Assembly: GCA_937891735.1 (NCBI GenBank)
Contig: CALAGR010000138.1
Span: 1-64,000, forward strand
DNA from: an uncultured Pseudomonadota bacterium
GTDB lineage: Bacteria > Myxococcota_A > UBA796 > UBA9615
DNA: 64,000 nucleotides
Direction: 5' to 3'
Position numbers and translations under genes: made by a program. Position 1 is the first letter of the stretch; each line of letters opens with the position of its first letter. The notes below the pieces were generated by a model, which was given only the letters and a program-made list of their open reading frames with translations, was not told the origin of the DNA and did not search any database. Of this stretch, positions 16,543 to 23,222 are shown one piece after another.

Positions 16543-16935
16543 ATGAGCGCGACCGAGACCATCAGCCTCGGCGGTCCGAGCCCGGCACCGCCGAGCAACG
16601 AGACCTATCCCATTCAGCTGACGGCGAAGGCCATCTCCGCCGTGAAGCTCGCCATCGAAGAAGAGGGCATGGAGTCCTCGACCGCCCTGCGCGTCGCCGT
16701 CGTCGGCGGCGGCTGCTCGGGCTACAGCTACGCCCTGGACTTCCTCGACGAGGAGCCCGACGAAGAGGACATGGAGCTGAAGTTCGAGGGGCTCAGCGTG
16801 GTCATGGATCCCCACTCCGCCGAGCTGCTCAACGGAGTCGAGATCGACTACATCGAGACGCTGCAGAAGAAGGGGTTCGTGTTCAACAACCCCAACGCCA
16901 CCCGCACCTGCGGCTGCGGCTCCTCCTTCTCCTGA
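16543..16935 (+). CDS. erpA: A-type iron-sulfur cluster carrier (ErpA/IscA family)
   Basis: A 130-residue A-type carrier that passes 2Fe-2S/4Fe-4S clusters to apoproteins. The three conserved cysteines are in GGGCSGYSY and CGCGSS; the ending NPNATRTCGCGSSFS is closer to E. coli ErpA than to IscA. A 20-residue Pro/Ser-rich N-terminal extension precedes the family domain. It has its own promoter and is followed by a hairpin, so it is probably monocistronic. No isc or suf operon lies nearby. Confidence 0.9.
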   Translation: MSATETISLGGPSPAPPSNETYPIQLTAKAISAVKLAIEEEGMESSTALRVAVVGGGCSGYSYALDFLDEEPDEEDMELKFEGLSVVMDPHSAELLNGVEIDYIETLQKKGFVFNNPNATRTCGCGSSFS

Positions 16936-16959
16936 GTCTGACGCACCACGCACCCAGCG

Positions 16960-16984
16960 ACCGCCGGACCCCGTGTCCGGCGGT
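16960..16984 (+). terminator. Hairpin after the ErpA-like gene
   Basis: A perfect 10-bp inverted repeat (ACCGCCGGAC / GTCCGGCGGT) with a 5-base loop starts 24 bp after the stop. The following TCTGCTT is a poor U-tract, so termination may be inefficient. Confidence 0.55.
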
Positions 16985-17014
16985 TCTGCTTGGGGCGCGC
17001 TAGGGTTCCCCGCG

Positions 17015-17542
17015 ATGCTCAAGAAGATCCTCAAGCGCGGCCTGTCCGCCGCCAGAACGGCCAAGGAGATGGGCAAGGGGCTCATCCTCGGCGCGCCCGG
17101 CGTCGGACACGGGGTCGGCGAGTACGAAGACTTCGAGCGGATCCGCGCCGAGGCCGCCGCCCTGGACGCCAACGAGGGCGTCGACGCGGACGACGGCAGC
17201 GACATGGAGGCCATCTCGGGCGGCACCCGCGAGATCAGCGCCGAGGATCTGCGGATCCTGCTGGAGGTCGAGCAGCCCGAGGATCACCCGTTGATCCTGG
17301 ACGTGCGCGAAGCTCACGAGTGGGACTCCGGCCACCTGCCCGGCGCCATGCACGTGCCCCTCGGCGCCCTCGATGCACGCATCGGCGACCTGGCCCAGGG
17401 CAAGGCGGTGGTGACGTACTGCGCCAGCGGCGTGCGCTCGATCGACGCGAGCTACGTGCTCAAGCGCCACGGCTGGGCCGACGTGCAGGCCCTGGCGGGC
17501 GGGATCCAGGCATGGATCCGCGCCGGAAGCCCCCTGGAGTAG
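17015..17542 (+). CDS. Rhodanese-domain protein
   Basis: A 175-residue protein with a basic N-terminal helix (MLKKILKRGLSAARTAKEMG) that may be amphipathic, an acidic linker (about 35-70), and a C-terminal rhodanese domain (about 75-172). The active-site loop is CASGVR (Cys about 140 in VTYCASGVRS) and LDVREAHEW marks the domain start, so sulfurtransferase or thiol-redox activity is likely. Sitting 3' of the Fe-S carrier, it could supply or handle sulfur, though that is inference from position. Confidence 0.85.
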   Translation: MLKKILKRGLSAARTAKEMGKGLILGAPGVGHGVGEYEDFERIRAEAAALDANEGVDADDGSDMEAISGGTREISAEDLRILLEVEQPEDHPLILDVREAHEWDSGHLPGAMHVPLGALDARIGDLAQGKAVVTYCASGVRSIDASYVLKRHGWADVQALAGGIQAWIRAGSPLE

Positions 17543-17583
17543 CCGTTCTCTGACGAGCCCTCAGTGCGCCGCGGCGCGCTCGG

Positions 17584-17931
17584 TCACCACGGGAAGCGGG
17601 CCGTCACCCGGCCCTGCACGCGCTCGACGCGGATCGCCCCGAACTGCCGGCTGTCGGTCGATGCGAGAGGATCGGGGTTGTCCCCGACCACGAAGAGCCG
17701 GCCGTCCGGCTCCACCCGCGCCACGCGCTTGACGATGAGGGTGTTCGCCACCGTGGGGTGGGACGCCAGAACGATGTGCCCCTCCTGCGGAGGGCGGCGC
17801 CGGTAGGCACGCGGATCCACCAGCACATCGTCGCCGTCGGCGTGGGTCGGGACCATGGAGGCGCCGACGATCTGGACTCGTCGGCGCCTCCTCAGGATCC
17901 AGAGCAGCGCCTCGATCAGGTGGTGTACCAC
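17584..17931 (-). CDS. sodX: Nickel-type superoxide dismutase maturation protease (S26 family)
   Basis: A 115-residue S26 (signal peptidase I / LexA-like) protease without a transmembrane anchor, as in SodX/SodT proteins that cut the Ni-SOD propeptide. The Ser is in GASMVPTHADGDDVLV (Ser25), the Lys in LIVKRVAR (Lys68), and the late motif VVGDNPDPLASTDSRQFG is the S26 box E. It lies directly 3' of sodN. The start is uncertain: GTG 17931 overlaps the last 16 bp of sodN and is the only common start near the domain. Confidence 0.85.
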   Translation of the reverse strand: MVHHLIEALLWILRRRRRVQIVGASMVPTHADGDDVLVDPRAYRRRPPQEGHIVLASHPTVANTLIVKRVARVEPDGRLFVVGDNPDPLASTDSRQFGAIRVERVQGRVTARFPW

Positions 17932-18386
17932 TCGATCTTGCGGCCCTTGATGGCCCAGAAGATGTCGTGGATCTTCTGGATGTTGGCCAGGAACTGCTCG
18001 GCGGCGGCCACGTTGACCCCCTGCTTGGCGGAGCTGGCGAGCTTCGTGGTCTCCCAGATCAGCGTGTGCAGATCGGGGTGGGCCACCAGGTGCTCCGGCT
18101 TGAAGAAGTCGGTCCACAGCACGAGCACCTCCTCCTTCGCGAGGTGGGCCTGCTGCTCCTTGATCGCCACGTAGCGGGCGAAGTGGTTCAGGTAATGGGC
18201 CCAGGCGTGGGCGTCGTTGCTGTCCGGCACGGTGAGCGCGCTGAGCTTCTTGCTCATGGACAGCACGGCCTCCGCCGCGATGCGTGCGGACGCGGGGTCG
18301 TACACGCCGCAGGGACCATCACAGTGGGCCTCGGCCTGGGGCGCGGGGTTGTTCTGGCGGAACTCGCGGATGAGCTTGTCGATCAT
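17916..18386 (-). CDS. sodN: Nickel superoxide dismutase
   Basis: A 156-residue Ni-SOD precursor. The nickel hook HCDGPCGVYDP begins at residue 21, giving mature His1, Cys2 and Cys6 as ligands, after a 20-residue propeptide (MIDKLIREFRQNNPAPQAEA) removed by SodX. The rest is the expected four-helix bundle. It converts superoxide to O2 and H2O2, normally in the cytoplasm as a hexamer. GGAGA precedes the ATG. The maturation protease is downstream and a nickel transporter gene ends 123 bp upstream on the same strand, so synthesis, processing and metal supply are together. Confidence 0.96.
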   Translation of the reverse strand: MIDKLIREFRQNNPAPQAEAHCDGPCGVYDPASARIAAEAVLSMSKKLSALTVPDSNDAHAWAHYLNHFARYVAIKEQQAHLAKEEVLVLWTDFFKPEHLVAHPDLHTLIWETTKLASSAKQGVNVAAAEQFLANIQKIHDIFWAIKGRKIEWYTT

Positions 18387-18429
18387 CGAATGTCTCCAAA
18401 GGAGGCTTCCCGGGGGAAGCGGGGGGTGG

Positions 18430-18458
18430 ATCTTTGGGGCCGGGTTCGGGGGTGTCAA
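18430..18458 (-). promoter_or_regulatory. Predicted promoter of sodN-sodX
   Basis: On the minus strand, consensus TTGACA (18453-18458) is 17 bp from AAAGAT (18430-18435), about 45 bp upstream of the sodN ATG. It suggests sodN can be transcribed separately from the transporter gene. I see no clear Nur/Fur palindrome beside it. Confidence 0.6.
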
Positions 18459-18509
18459 GAACAGGAGGCGGCCGCCGGCCTCACTGCGCCGAGCAGATGA
18501 AACACCCAG

Positions 18510-19238
18510 TCAGAGTCCCAGGAGCGAAATGGCCGCGCCGCTGCCGGCGATGGCCAGGCCCGCGAACACGTCGGCGTGCTTCTCGAACCGGTGCAAGGAG
18601 AGCCGGCCGAGCCCCACGTAGGCGGCCCCCACCACCGCCATCATGGTGCCGATGGTGGTGATCCCGAAGGCCGCCGTGACCAGCACGACGACGCCCCAGG
18701 CGTGCTCCGCGGCCGGGAACATGAGCATCGGGATCAGGGCCTCGCAGGGGCCGAAGGCGAAGATCAGGAACAGCGACCAGAAGGCCATGAAGCCGAGCTT
18801 GCGCCCATCGACGGTGGCCTCGTGCGCGTGCAGGTGCTGCCGCGCGTGGTCGTGACCGTGCTCGTGCAGCGAGCCGTCGTCGTGCGCGTGCCGGTGGCTG
18901 TGGTGCTCTCCCCGGCGACCGCGAATGAAGCCCCAGGTGGCCCAGGTGAGCCCGAAGGCGATCAGCAGCCAGGCGGCCAGCGAACCCCGCACGCCCTCGA
19001 CGAGCTCCAGCCGCTCCAGGGCCACGCCCACGCTGATCCCGGCCACGCCGATCACCACGGAGCTGAGCACGTGGGCCAGCCCACAGGCCGCGGTGATGGC
19101 CAGCACCTTGCGCAGCGACCAGCCCCGGGCATGACCCAGAACCACGAACGGCAGCGAGTGGTCGACCCCGATCAGCGTGTGCACCAGGCCGATGCTGACA
19201 GCGGTGAAGAGCAGGACTGCGACGGACGATTCGGTCAT
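18510..19238 (-). CDS. NicO/UreH-type nickel (cobalt) transporter
   Basis: A 242-residue polytopic protein with about six membrane segments. The first carries a NiCoT-like signature, His20...Asp26-His27 in GLVHTLIGVDHSLP, with five rather than the usual four residues between His and Asp-His. A cytoplasmic loop (about 108-142) has more than ten His residues mixed with Asp (HSHRHAHDD, HEHGHDH) and should bind nickel. UreH/HupE-like permeases import Ni2+ for metalloenzymes whereas RcnA relatives export it; the position upstream of sodN favours import for Ni-SOD. Confidence 0.85.
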   Translation of the reverse strand: MTESSVAVLLFTAVSIGLVHTLIGVDHSLPFVVLGHARGWSLRKVLAITAACGLAHVLSSVVIGVAGISVGVALERLELVEGVRGSLAAWLLIAFGLTWATWGFIRGRRGEHHSHRHAHDDGSLHEHGHDHARQHLHAHEATVDGRKLGFMAFWSLFLIFAFGPCEALIPMLMFPAAEHAWGVVVLVTAAFGITTIGTMMAVVGAAYVGLGRLSLHRFEKHADVFAGLAIAGSGAAISLLGL

Positions 19239-19285
19239 GGGCCGGCAACCTTAGCCCGGCCCTTTTGGCTCCGCAGCCCAAGCAC

Positions 19286-19317
19286 AAAAAGGCGCCGGTC
19301 CGTGAGGACCAGCGCCT
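19286..19317 (-). terminator. Intrinsic terminator of rpmG-rpmB
   Basis: On the minus strand the sequence reads AAGGCGCTGGTCC, loop TCAC, GGACCGGCGCCTTTTTG: a long stem with one mismatch followed by five T, 20 bp after the rpmB stop. Confidence 0.85.
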
Positions 19318-19338
19318 TCCTGCTTGAATCAGGTCGAG

Positions 19339-19566
19339 CTAGCTGAGCTTGACGCCGGCGTCCTTGGCGGCCGCCTGCAAGCCCTTCTTCGTGATCGTGC
19401 GCAGCGCACGGGCGCTGATCTTGATCCGAACCCACTTGCCCTGGGTTTCATCCCAGATGCGCTTGCTCAACATGTTTGGCTTCTGCCAGTGCTTGGTCTT
19501 GTGGTTCGAGTGCGAGACTCGATTCCCGACCTTCGCACGCTTGCCAGTGAATTGACACTTGGCCAT
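19339..19566 (-). CDS. rpmB: 50S ribosomal protein L28
   Basis: A 75-residue basic protein with the L28 pattern MAKCQFTGKRAKVGNRVSHS and the conserved KTKHWQKPN segment. Only one Cys is present, so this is the form without the zinc-binding Cys set. It is 25 bp downstream of rpmG; the two form a typical operon ending in a strong terminator. Confidence 0.96.
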   Translation of the reverse strand: MAKCQFTGKRAKVGNRVSHSNHKTKHWQKPNMLSKRIWDETQGKWVRIKISARALRTITKKGLQAAAKDAGVKLS

Positions 19567-19591
19567 GGGCGCTGCTCCCGCCGAACATCAG

Positions 19592-19750
19592 CTACTTGCT
19601 GATCTTCGACTCCTTGAAGAGGACGTGCTTACGAACCTTCGGGTCGTACTTCTTGAACGACAGCTTGCCCGTCGTCTTCCGCTTGTTCTTGGTCGTCGTG
19701 TAGAAGTAGCCGGTTCCGGCCGTCGACACGAGCTTGATCTTTTCGCGCAT
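19592..19750 (-). CDS. rpmG: 50S ribosomal protein L33
   Basis: A 52-residue basic protein that begins [20 protein letters not shown] and ends [12 protein letters not shown], matching L33 along its length. It lacks the CxxC pairs of zinc-containing L33. GGGAGT precedes the ATG, and the gene is first in the rpmG-rpmB operon. Confidence 0.96.
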   Translation of the reverse strand: MREKIKLVSTAGTGYFYTTTKNKRKTTGKLSFKKYDPKVRKHVLFKESKISK

Positions 19751-19779
19751 GAGTCACTCCCTCAGTCCAGGGACGGCGG

Positions 19780-19808
19780 ACGGTACTGACCGCTCCTGGG
19801 TCTGTCAA
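19780..19808 (-). promoter_or_regulatory. Predicted promoter of rpmG-rpmB
   Basis: On the minus strand, consensus TTGACA (19803-19808) and TACCGT (19780-19785) are 17 bp apart, about 30 bp upstream of the rpmG start. It sits just after the terminator of the bactofilin gene. Confidence 0.7.
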
Positions 19809-19828
19809 GGTTGGGGCCCCAAGGAGAA

Positions 19829-19856
19829 GCCCCGAGGCGAACAATCGCCTCGGGGC
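19829..19856 (-). terminator. Terminator of the parAB-bactofilin operon
   Basis: A perfect 12-bp inverted repeat (GCCCCGAGGCGA / TCGCCTCGGGGC) with a 4-base loop lies 130 bp after the bactofilin stop; on the minus strand it is followed by TTCTCCTT. The U-tract is interrupted but the stem is very stable. Confidence 0.7.
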
Positions 19857-19985
19857 CGTTGCCTGACCGGGATGTCAGCGTTCGGTTCAGCTCAGCAGAA
19901 TCAGCACGACATCAGCATCCGCAGAACCCGGGCGGCATCTCCATCACGACGGCCAGTTGGGACCGGGGCCGTCGCGAAGCAGCTC

Positions 19986-20567
19986 TCAATAAACAGGCTT
20001 CATCAGGTCCGACGGATCGGGCGAGGCGGGGGCCGCCGCGCCGTTCTCCTTGTTCCCGCGAGGAGCCACGATGGGGGCGCGCTTGGTCGTCGCCCGCACC
20101 GCCTCGTCCAGCGCGGTGGACATGCGCATCGCGCCATCGAACCGCACTCCCTCTTCCATCGTGATGATCGATGAGGTGATGTTTCCGACCACGACGGCGG
20201 GGGCCCGCAGATCACAGCGCGAGCGCGCGCTGATGTCGCCGTTGACCCGCCCGGCGATGACCAGGGCGGCCACGTCGATCTGGGCCTCGATCTCGGCGTC
20301 CGGGCCAATCTCGAGCGTGTCGTTGGAGAAGATCTCCCCCGTGAACTTGCCGTCGATCCGCACCCGCCCCTCGAAGGTCAGCTTGCCTTCGTAGATGCAG
20401 CCGCGGCCCAGGAACGCGTTCAGCTCATTGCTCGCCCGGCGGGGCGTGGGCTGGGCCTGCTGGGCCACAGGAGCGGGAGAGGGAAACGCCGTCGGCTCGG
20501 GCAGCGAAGAGGGCTCCGCCGGTGGCGGCGAAGCGAACAGGGTGGAGTCGCGGCGTCCGAACTTCAT
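19986..20567 (-). CDS. Bactofilin (polymer-forming cytoskeletal protein)
   Basis: A 193-residue bactofilin: Pro/Ala/Ser-rich N-terminal tail (1-45), a central beta-helix (about 50-150) of short repeats such as YEGKLTFEGRVRIDGKFTGEI and GRVNGDISARS, and a disordered Lys/Pro-rich C-terminus. Bactofilins assemble nucleotide-free filaments; in Myxococcus xanthus, BacNOP scaffold the ParABS machinery in the subpolar region. Here the gene is directly 3' of parB (45 bp), so a segregation role is likely. I chose ATG 20567 over 20585 because AGGAG lies 6 bases upstream. Confidence 0.92.
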   Translation of the reverse strand: MKFGRRDSTLFASPPPAEPSSLPEPTAFPSPAPVAQQAQPTPRRASNELNAFLGRGCIYEGKLTFEGRVRIDGKFTGEIFSNDTLEIGPDAEIEAQIDVAALVIAGRVNGDISARSRCDLRAPAVVVGNITSSIITMEEGVRFDGAMRMSTALDEAVRATTKRAPIVAPRGNKENGAAAPASPDPSDLMKPVY

Positions 20568-20612
20568 GGAGGGCTCCTGAGACATCGGCAGATCTACAGT
20601 CGTGGTGCGGTG

Positions 20613-21500
20613 TCAGATGAGAGGGGATTCGAGGCGGCCGAGAAGCCGCTCCAGATCCTGGGACGAGTAATAGTCGAGGACGATCTTCCCGCCGCCACCG
20701 CGCGCACGCGGCTTGAGCTGGACCCGGGTGCCGAGGTGTCGCGCCAGCTTGTCCTGGACATCGACCAACGGAGTCGGCAATTCCTTGATGGTCTTGCGGG
20801 TCTTGCGACCCTCCTGGGCGCGGCGAACCTCCTCCTCCGTCTGGCGGACGGAGAGGCCTTCGCCGATGACCCTGGCGTACACGCTCAGCAGCGCGCTGTG
20901 GTCCGCGAGCCCCAGGAGCGCGCGACCGTGCCCCATGGAGATGGCCCCGCGCCCCAGCCCGTCGAGCACCTCTTCGGGCAGCTTGAGCAGCCGCAGCATG
21001 TTGGCCACGGTGGAGCGGTCCTTGCCGACCTTGCGGCTCAGCTCCTCCTGCGTGTAGCCGACGTCCTCGATGAGCTGCTTGTAGGCCTCGGCCTCTTCGA
21101 CGGCGTTGAGGTCCTCCCGCTGCAGGTTCTCGATGAGGGCCAGCTCCAGCGACTCGGTGCGACCCATGCGGCGAACGATCGATGGGATCGTGCGCAGACC
21201 GGCCTTGCAGCCCGCCCGGTAGCGACGCTCGCCCGCGACGATCTCGTAGCCGTTGTCGATGGGACGCAGCAGGATGGGCTGGATGACGCCCTTTTCGCGG
21301 ATCGAGGCGGTCAGCTCCTCCATGCCCTCGGCGGCGAAGTACCGACGCGGCTGGAACGGGTTGACCTTGATCTCGTCGATCGGGATGTGCACCACGGCGC
21401 CGCCGGCCAGCGCTGCGCGCGGACCTCCTTCGCCCTCTCCGGCGCGGGCGTCGGGGATGAGGGAGGCGAGGCCGCGTCCGAGGGTTCTTCGCTTCTGCAT
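20613..21500 (-). CDS. parB: Chromosome partitioning protein ParB
   Basis: A 295-residue ParB/Spo0J. It begins with the ParA-stimulating LGRGLASLIPD box, has the CTP-binding ParB N domain with GERRYRAG (90-97), a central helix-turn-helix (YTQEELSRKVGKDRSTVANMLRLL) that reads parS, and a C-terminal dimer domain. CTP-loaded ParB clamps load at parS and slide; three parS sites lie 3.6 kb away. Twenty bases separate it from parA. Confidence 0.97.
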   Translation of the reverse strand: MQKRRTLGRGLASLIPDARAGEGEGGPRAALAGGAVVHIPIDEIKVNPFQPRRYFAAEGMEELTASIREKGVIQPILLRPIDNGYEIVAGERRYRAGCKAGLRTIPSIVRRMGRTESLELALIENLQREDLNAVEEAEAYKQLIEDVGYTQEELSRKVGKDRSTVANMLRLLKLPEEVLDGLGRGAISMGHGRALLGLADHSALLSVYARVIGEGLSVRQTEEEVRRAQEGRKTRKTIKELPTPLVDVQDKLARHLGTRVQLKPRARGGGGKIVLDYYSSQDLERLLGRLESPLI

Positions 21501-21520
21501 TGCGATTGCTCCTTGGCCGC

Positions 21521-22321
21521 TCAGGCGCTCATCGCCGACGACAACTTCGCCACGCGCACACCGTGCTTCGCGAGGAGCTCGCGGGCGAGATCCATGTAGG
21601 CGACGGCGCCCTTGGCCTGGATGTCGTAGAGGATGATCGGCTTGCCGAAGGACGGCGCCTCACCGAGGCGTACGTTGCGGGGGATGTCGGTCTCGAACAC
21701 CTTGTCGCCGAAGTGGCGACGCACGTCGGCGCTGACCTGCTGGTTCAGGCGGTTCCGCCCGTCGTAGAGCGTCAGGAGCACGCCTTCGAGCACCAGCCGC
21801 GGGTTCAGGCGCCGCTGGATCAGCCGGATGGTGCGGGTCAGCTCGCCGAGGCCCTCCAGGGCGTAGTACTCGGTCTGCAGGGGGATCAGCACCGAGTCGG
21901 CCGCCGTCAGGGCGTTGACCGTCAGCAGGCCGAGGCTCGGCGGGCAGTCGATGAGGATCCAGTCGTACTCCGCGTCCAGCGCGGTGACCTGGTCGGACAG
22001 CCGATGCTCCCGGGACAAGACGCTGGTCAGCTCGACCTCCGCGCCCACCAGGTCGGTGTTGGACGGCGCCACGTGGAGACAGGGCAGCTCGCTCTGCACG
22101 ATCGCTTCGCGGAGCGGCATCTCGTGCACCAGCACGTCGTACATGGAGCCCGTGGCCGCCTGCTTGTCGATGCCGAGGCCGGACGTGGCGTTGCCCTGGG
22201 GGTCCAGATCCACCAGCAGCACCCGCTGCTCAGCGGCCGCGAGGCACGCGCCGAGATTCACCGCCGTGGTGGTCTTCCCGACTCCGCCCTTCTGATTGGA
22301 GATCGCAATGATGCGCGCCAT
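21521..22321 (-). CDS. parA: Chromosome partitioning ATPase ParA (Soj)
   Basis: A 266-residue ParA/MinD-type ATPase. The deviant Walker A NQKGGVGKTTTAVNLG is at residues 9-24, the DLDPQGNATSGLG and DCPPSLGLLT motifs follow, and the chain has no N-terminal HTH, so it is the chromosomal Soj type (about 250-270 residues). It forms DNA-bound dimers that pull ParB-parS complexes. First gene of parA-parB-bactofilin; 226 bp from rsmG. Confidence 0.97.
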   Translation of the reverse strand: MARIIAISNQKGGVGKTTTAVNLGACLAAAEQRVLLVDLDPQGNATSGLGIDKQAATGSMYDVLVHEMPLREAIVQSELPCLHVAPSNTDLVGAEVELTSVLSREHRLSDQVTALDAEYDWILIDCPPSLGLLTVNALTAADSVLIPLQTEYYALEGLGELTRTIRLIQRRLNPRLVLEGVLLTLYDGRNRLNQQVSADVRRHFGDKVFETDIPRNVRLGEAPSFGKPIILYDIQAKGAVAYMDLARELLAKHGVRVAKLSSAMSA

Positions 22322-22393
22322 GAGCGCCTTTCCCTGTTGTCTGTGCTGACTCGAAACCGGTGACTGAGGTCCCGCGAAGTGCTCGCGGACGTT

Positions 22394-22432
22394 TCGAGTG
22401 AAAAGACACTAAACCAGCGTCTTTCGTTCGAG
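22394..22432. promoter_or_regulatory. Inverted repeat in the parA leader, possible operator
   Basis: AAAGAC (22402-22407) and GTCTTT (22419-22424) form a dyad extended with one indel by TCGAGTGA and its complement outside. It is about 80-110 bp upstream of the parA ATG, and a weak TTGCTC-N17-TTAGTG promoter could overlap it. The binding protein, if any, is unknown. Confidence 0.3.
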
Positions 22433-22446
22433 CAACGAGTTTATGG

Positions 22447-22478
22447 GAAAAAAAGACATGCACGGCGAAGAGCGTCGC
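22447..22478 (-). terminator. Possible terminator of mnmG-rsmG
   Basis: On the minus strand GGCGA / TCGCC with a 6-base loop is followed by seven bases and then seven T, about 70 bp after the rsmG stop. The stem is short, so the call is tentative. Confidence 0.4.
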
Positions 22479-22547
22479 CCAGACGTCGATCTGGCGTTCG
22501 AGCGCAGCTCTCTTGCGCGAGGCAATCAGATCGCCGCGGCGGCGGTC

Positions 22548-23222
22548 TCAGGCGGCGGGGATCAGGAGATCGTGCTGGGAGCCGGATCGGATCCGGCGTG
22601 AATTCCCATTGGTCTCGCGCCAGCCCTGTGGAGGCCACTGCGGCTGCTGCGCGAGCAGGCTCTCCGACGTCGCGATCACCGCCGCGGAGGCGCCCCATCG
22701 GCTCGCCTCCGCCAGCGCGTCCGGGGGCGCCGCGAACGCGCGGGACACGAACACCGGCGCCTCCAAGGAGAGCGTTCCACGCACGACCTCGGAGCGGCCG
22801 TGGTGCACCACCACCTCGGGCAGCTCCATCGCCCGGGCGGCCTCGCGCAGGAACGCAGCGCGCTTGCGGCGGGCCTCCACCAGGTGCACGGCCCGCGTGG
22901 GAAAGGCCGCGGCGAGGACGAGACCAGGCAGGCCCGAGCCGGAGCCCACATCCACGATGGGCCGCTCCGCGAGGTCGGCGCGGTCGAGGAGTCCGACGTC
23001 ACACCAGCAGTCGGCGAGGCCCCGGTCCAGGAGCTCGGCGCCGGCACGCCAGCCCACCAGCCGCTGCGCGCGACTCCACTGCGTCAGGGTCCGCGACCAG
23101 GCGGCGAGCCGCTCCGCCGCCTCGGGGGTGATGGGGTGGATCTCCTCGAGCACCATCCGGATCGCGTCGGGCGTCAGGCTCAGGCGCGCGGCTCCACGGC
23201 TTCGAGGCGCTCGGGGGCTCAT
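22548..23222 (-). CDS. rsmG: 16S rRNA m7G527 methyltransferase
   Basis: A 224-residue GidB/RsmG. SAM-binding motif I is [15 protein letters not shown] and motif [20 protein letters not shown], with SRAFA near the catalytic region, all typical. It modifies G527 of 16S rRNA. The ATG at 23222 overlaps the mnmG stop by 4 bp, the usual gidA-gidB coupling. The C-terminus is short and basic. Confidence 0.95.
   Translation of the reverse strand: MSPRAPRSRGAARLSLTPDAIRMVLEEIHPITPEAAERLAAWSRTLTQWSRAQRLVGWRAGAELLDRGLADCWCDVGLLDRADLAERPIVDVGSGSGLPGLVLAAAFPTRAVHLVEARRKRAAFLREAARAMELPEVVVHHGRSEVVRGTLSLEAPVFVSRAFAAPPDALAEASRWGASAAVIATSESLLAQQPQWPPQGWRETNGNSRRIRSGSQHDLLIPAA

Noticed and set aside
20568-20585. 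ATG 20585 as bactofilin start
   Set aside because: The AGGAG ribosome site lies inside that extension and points to ATG 20567.
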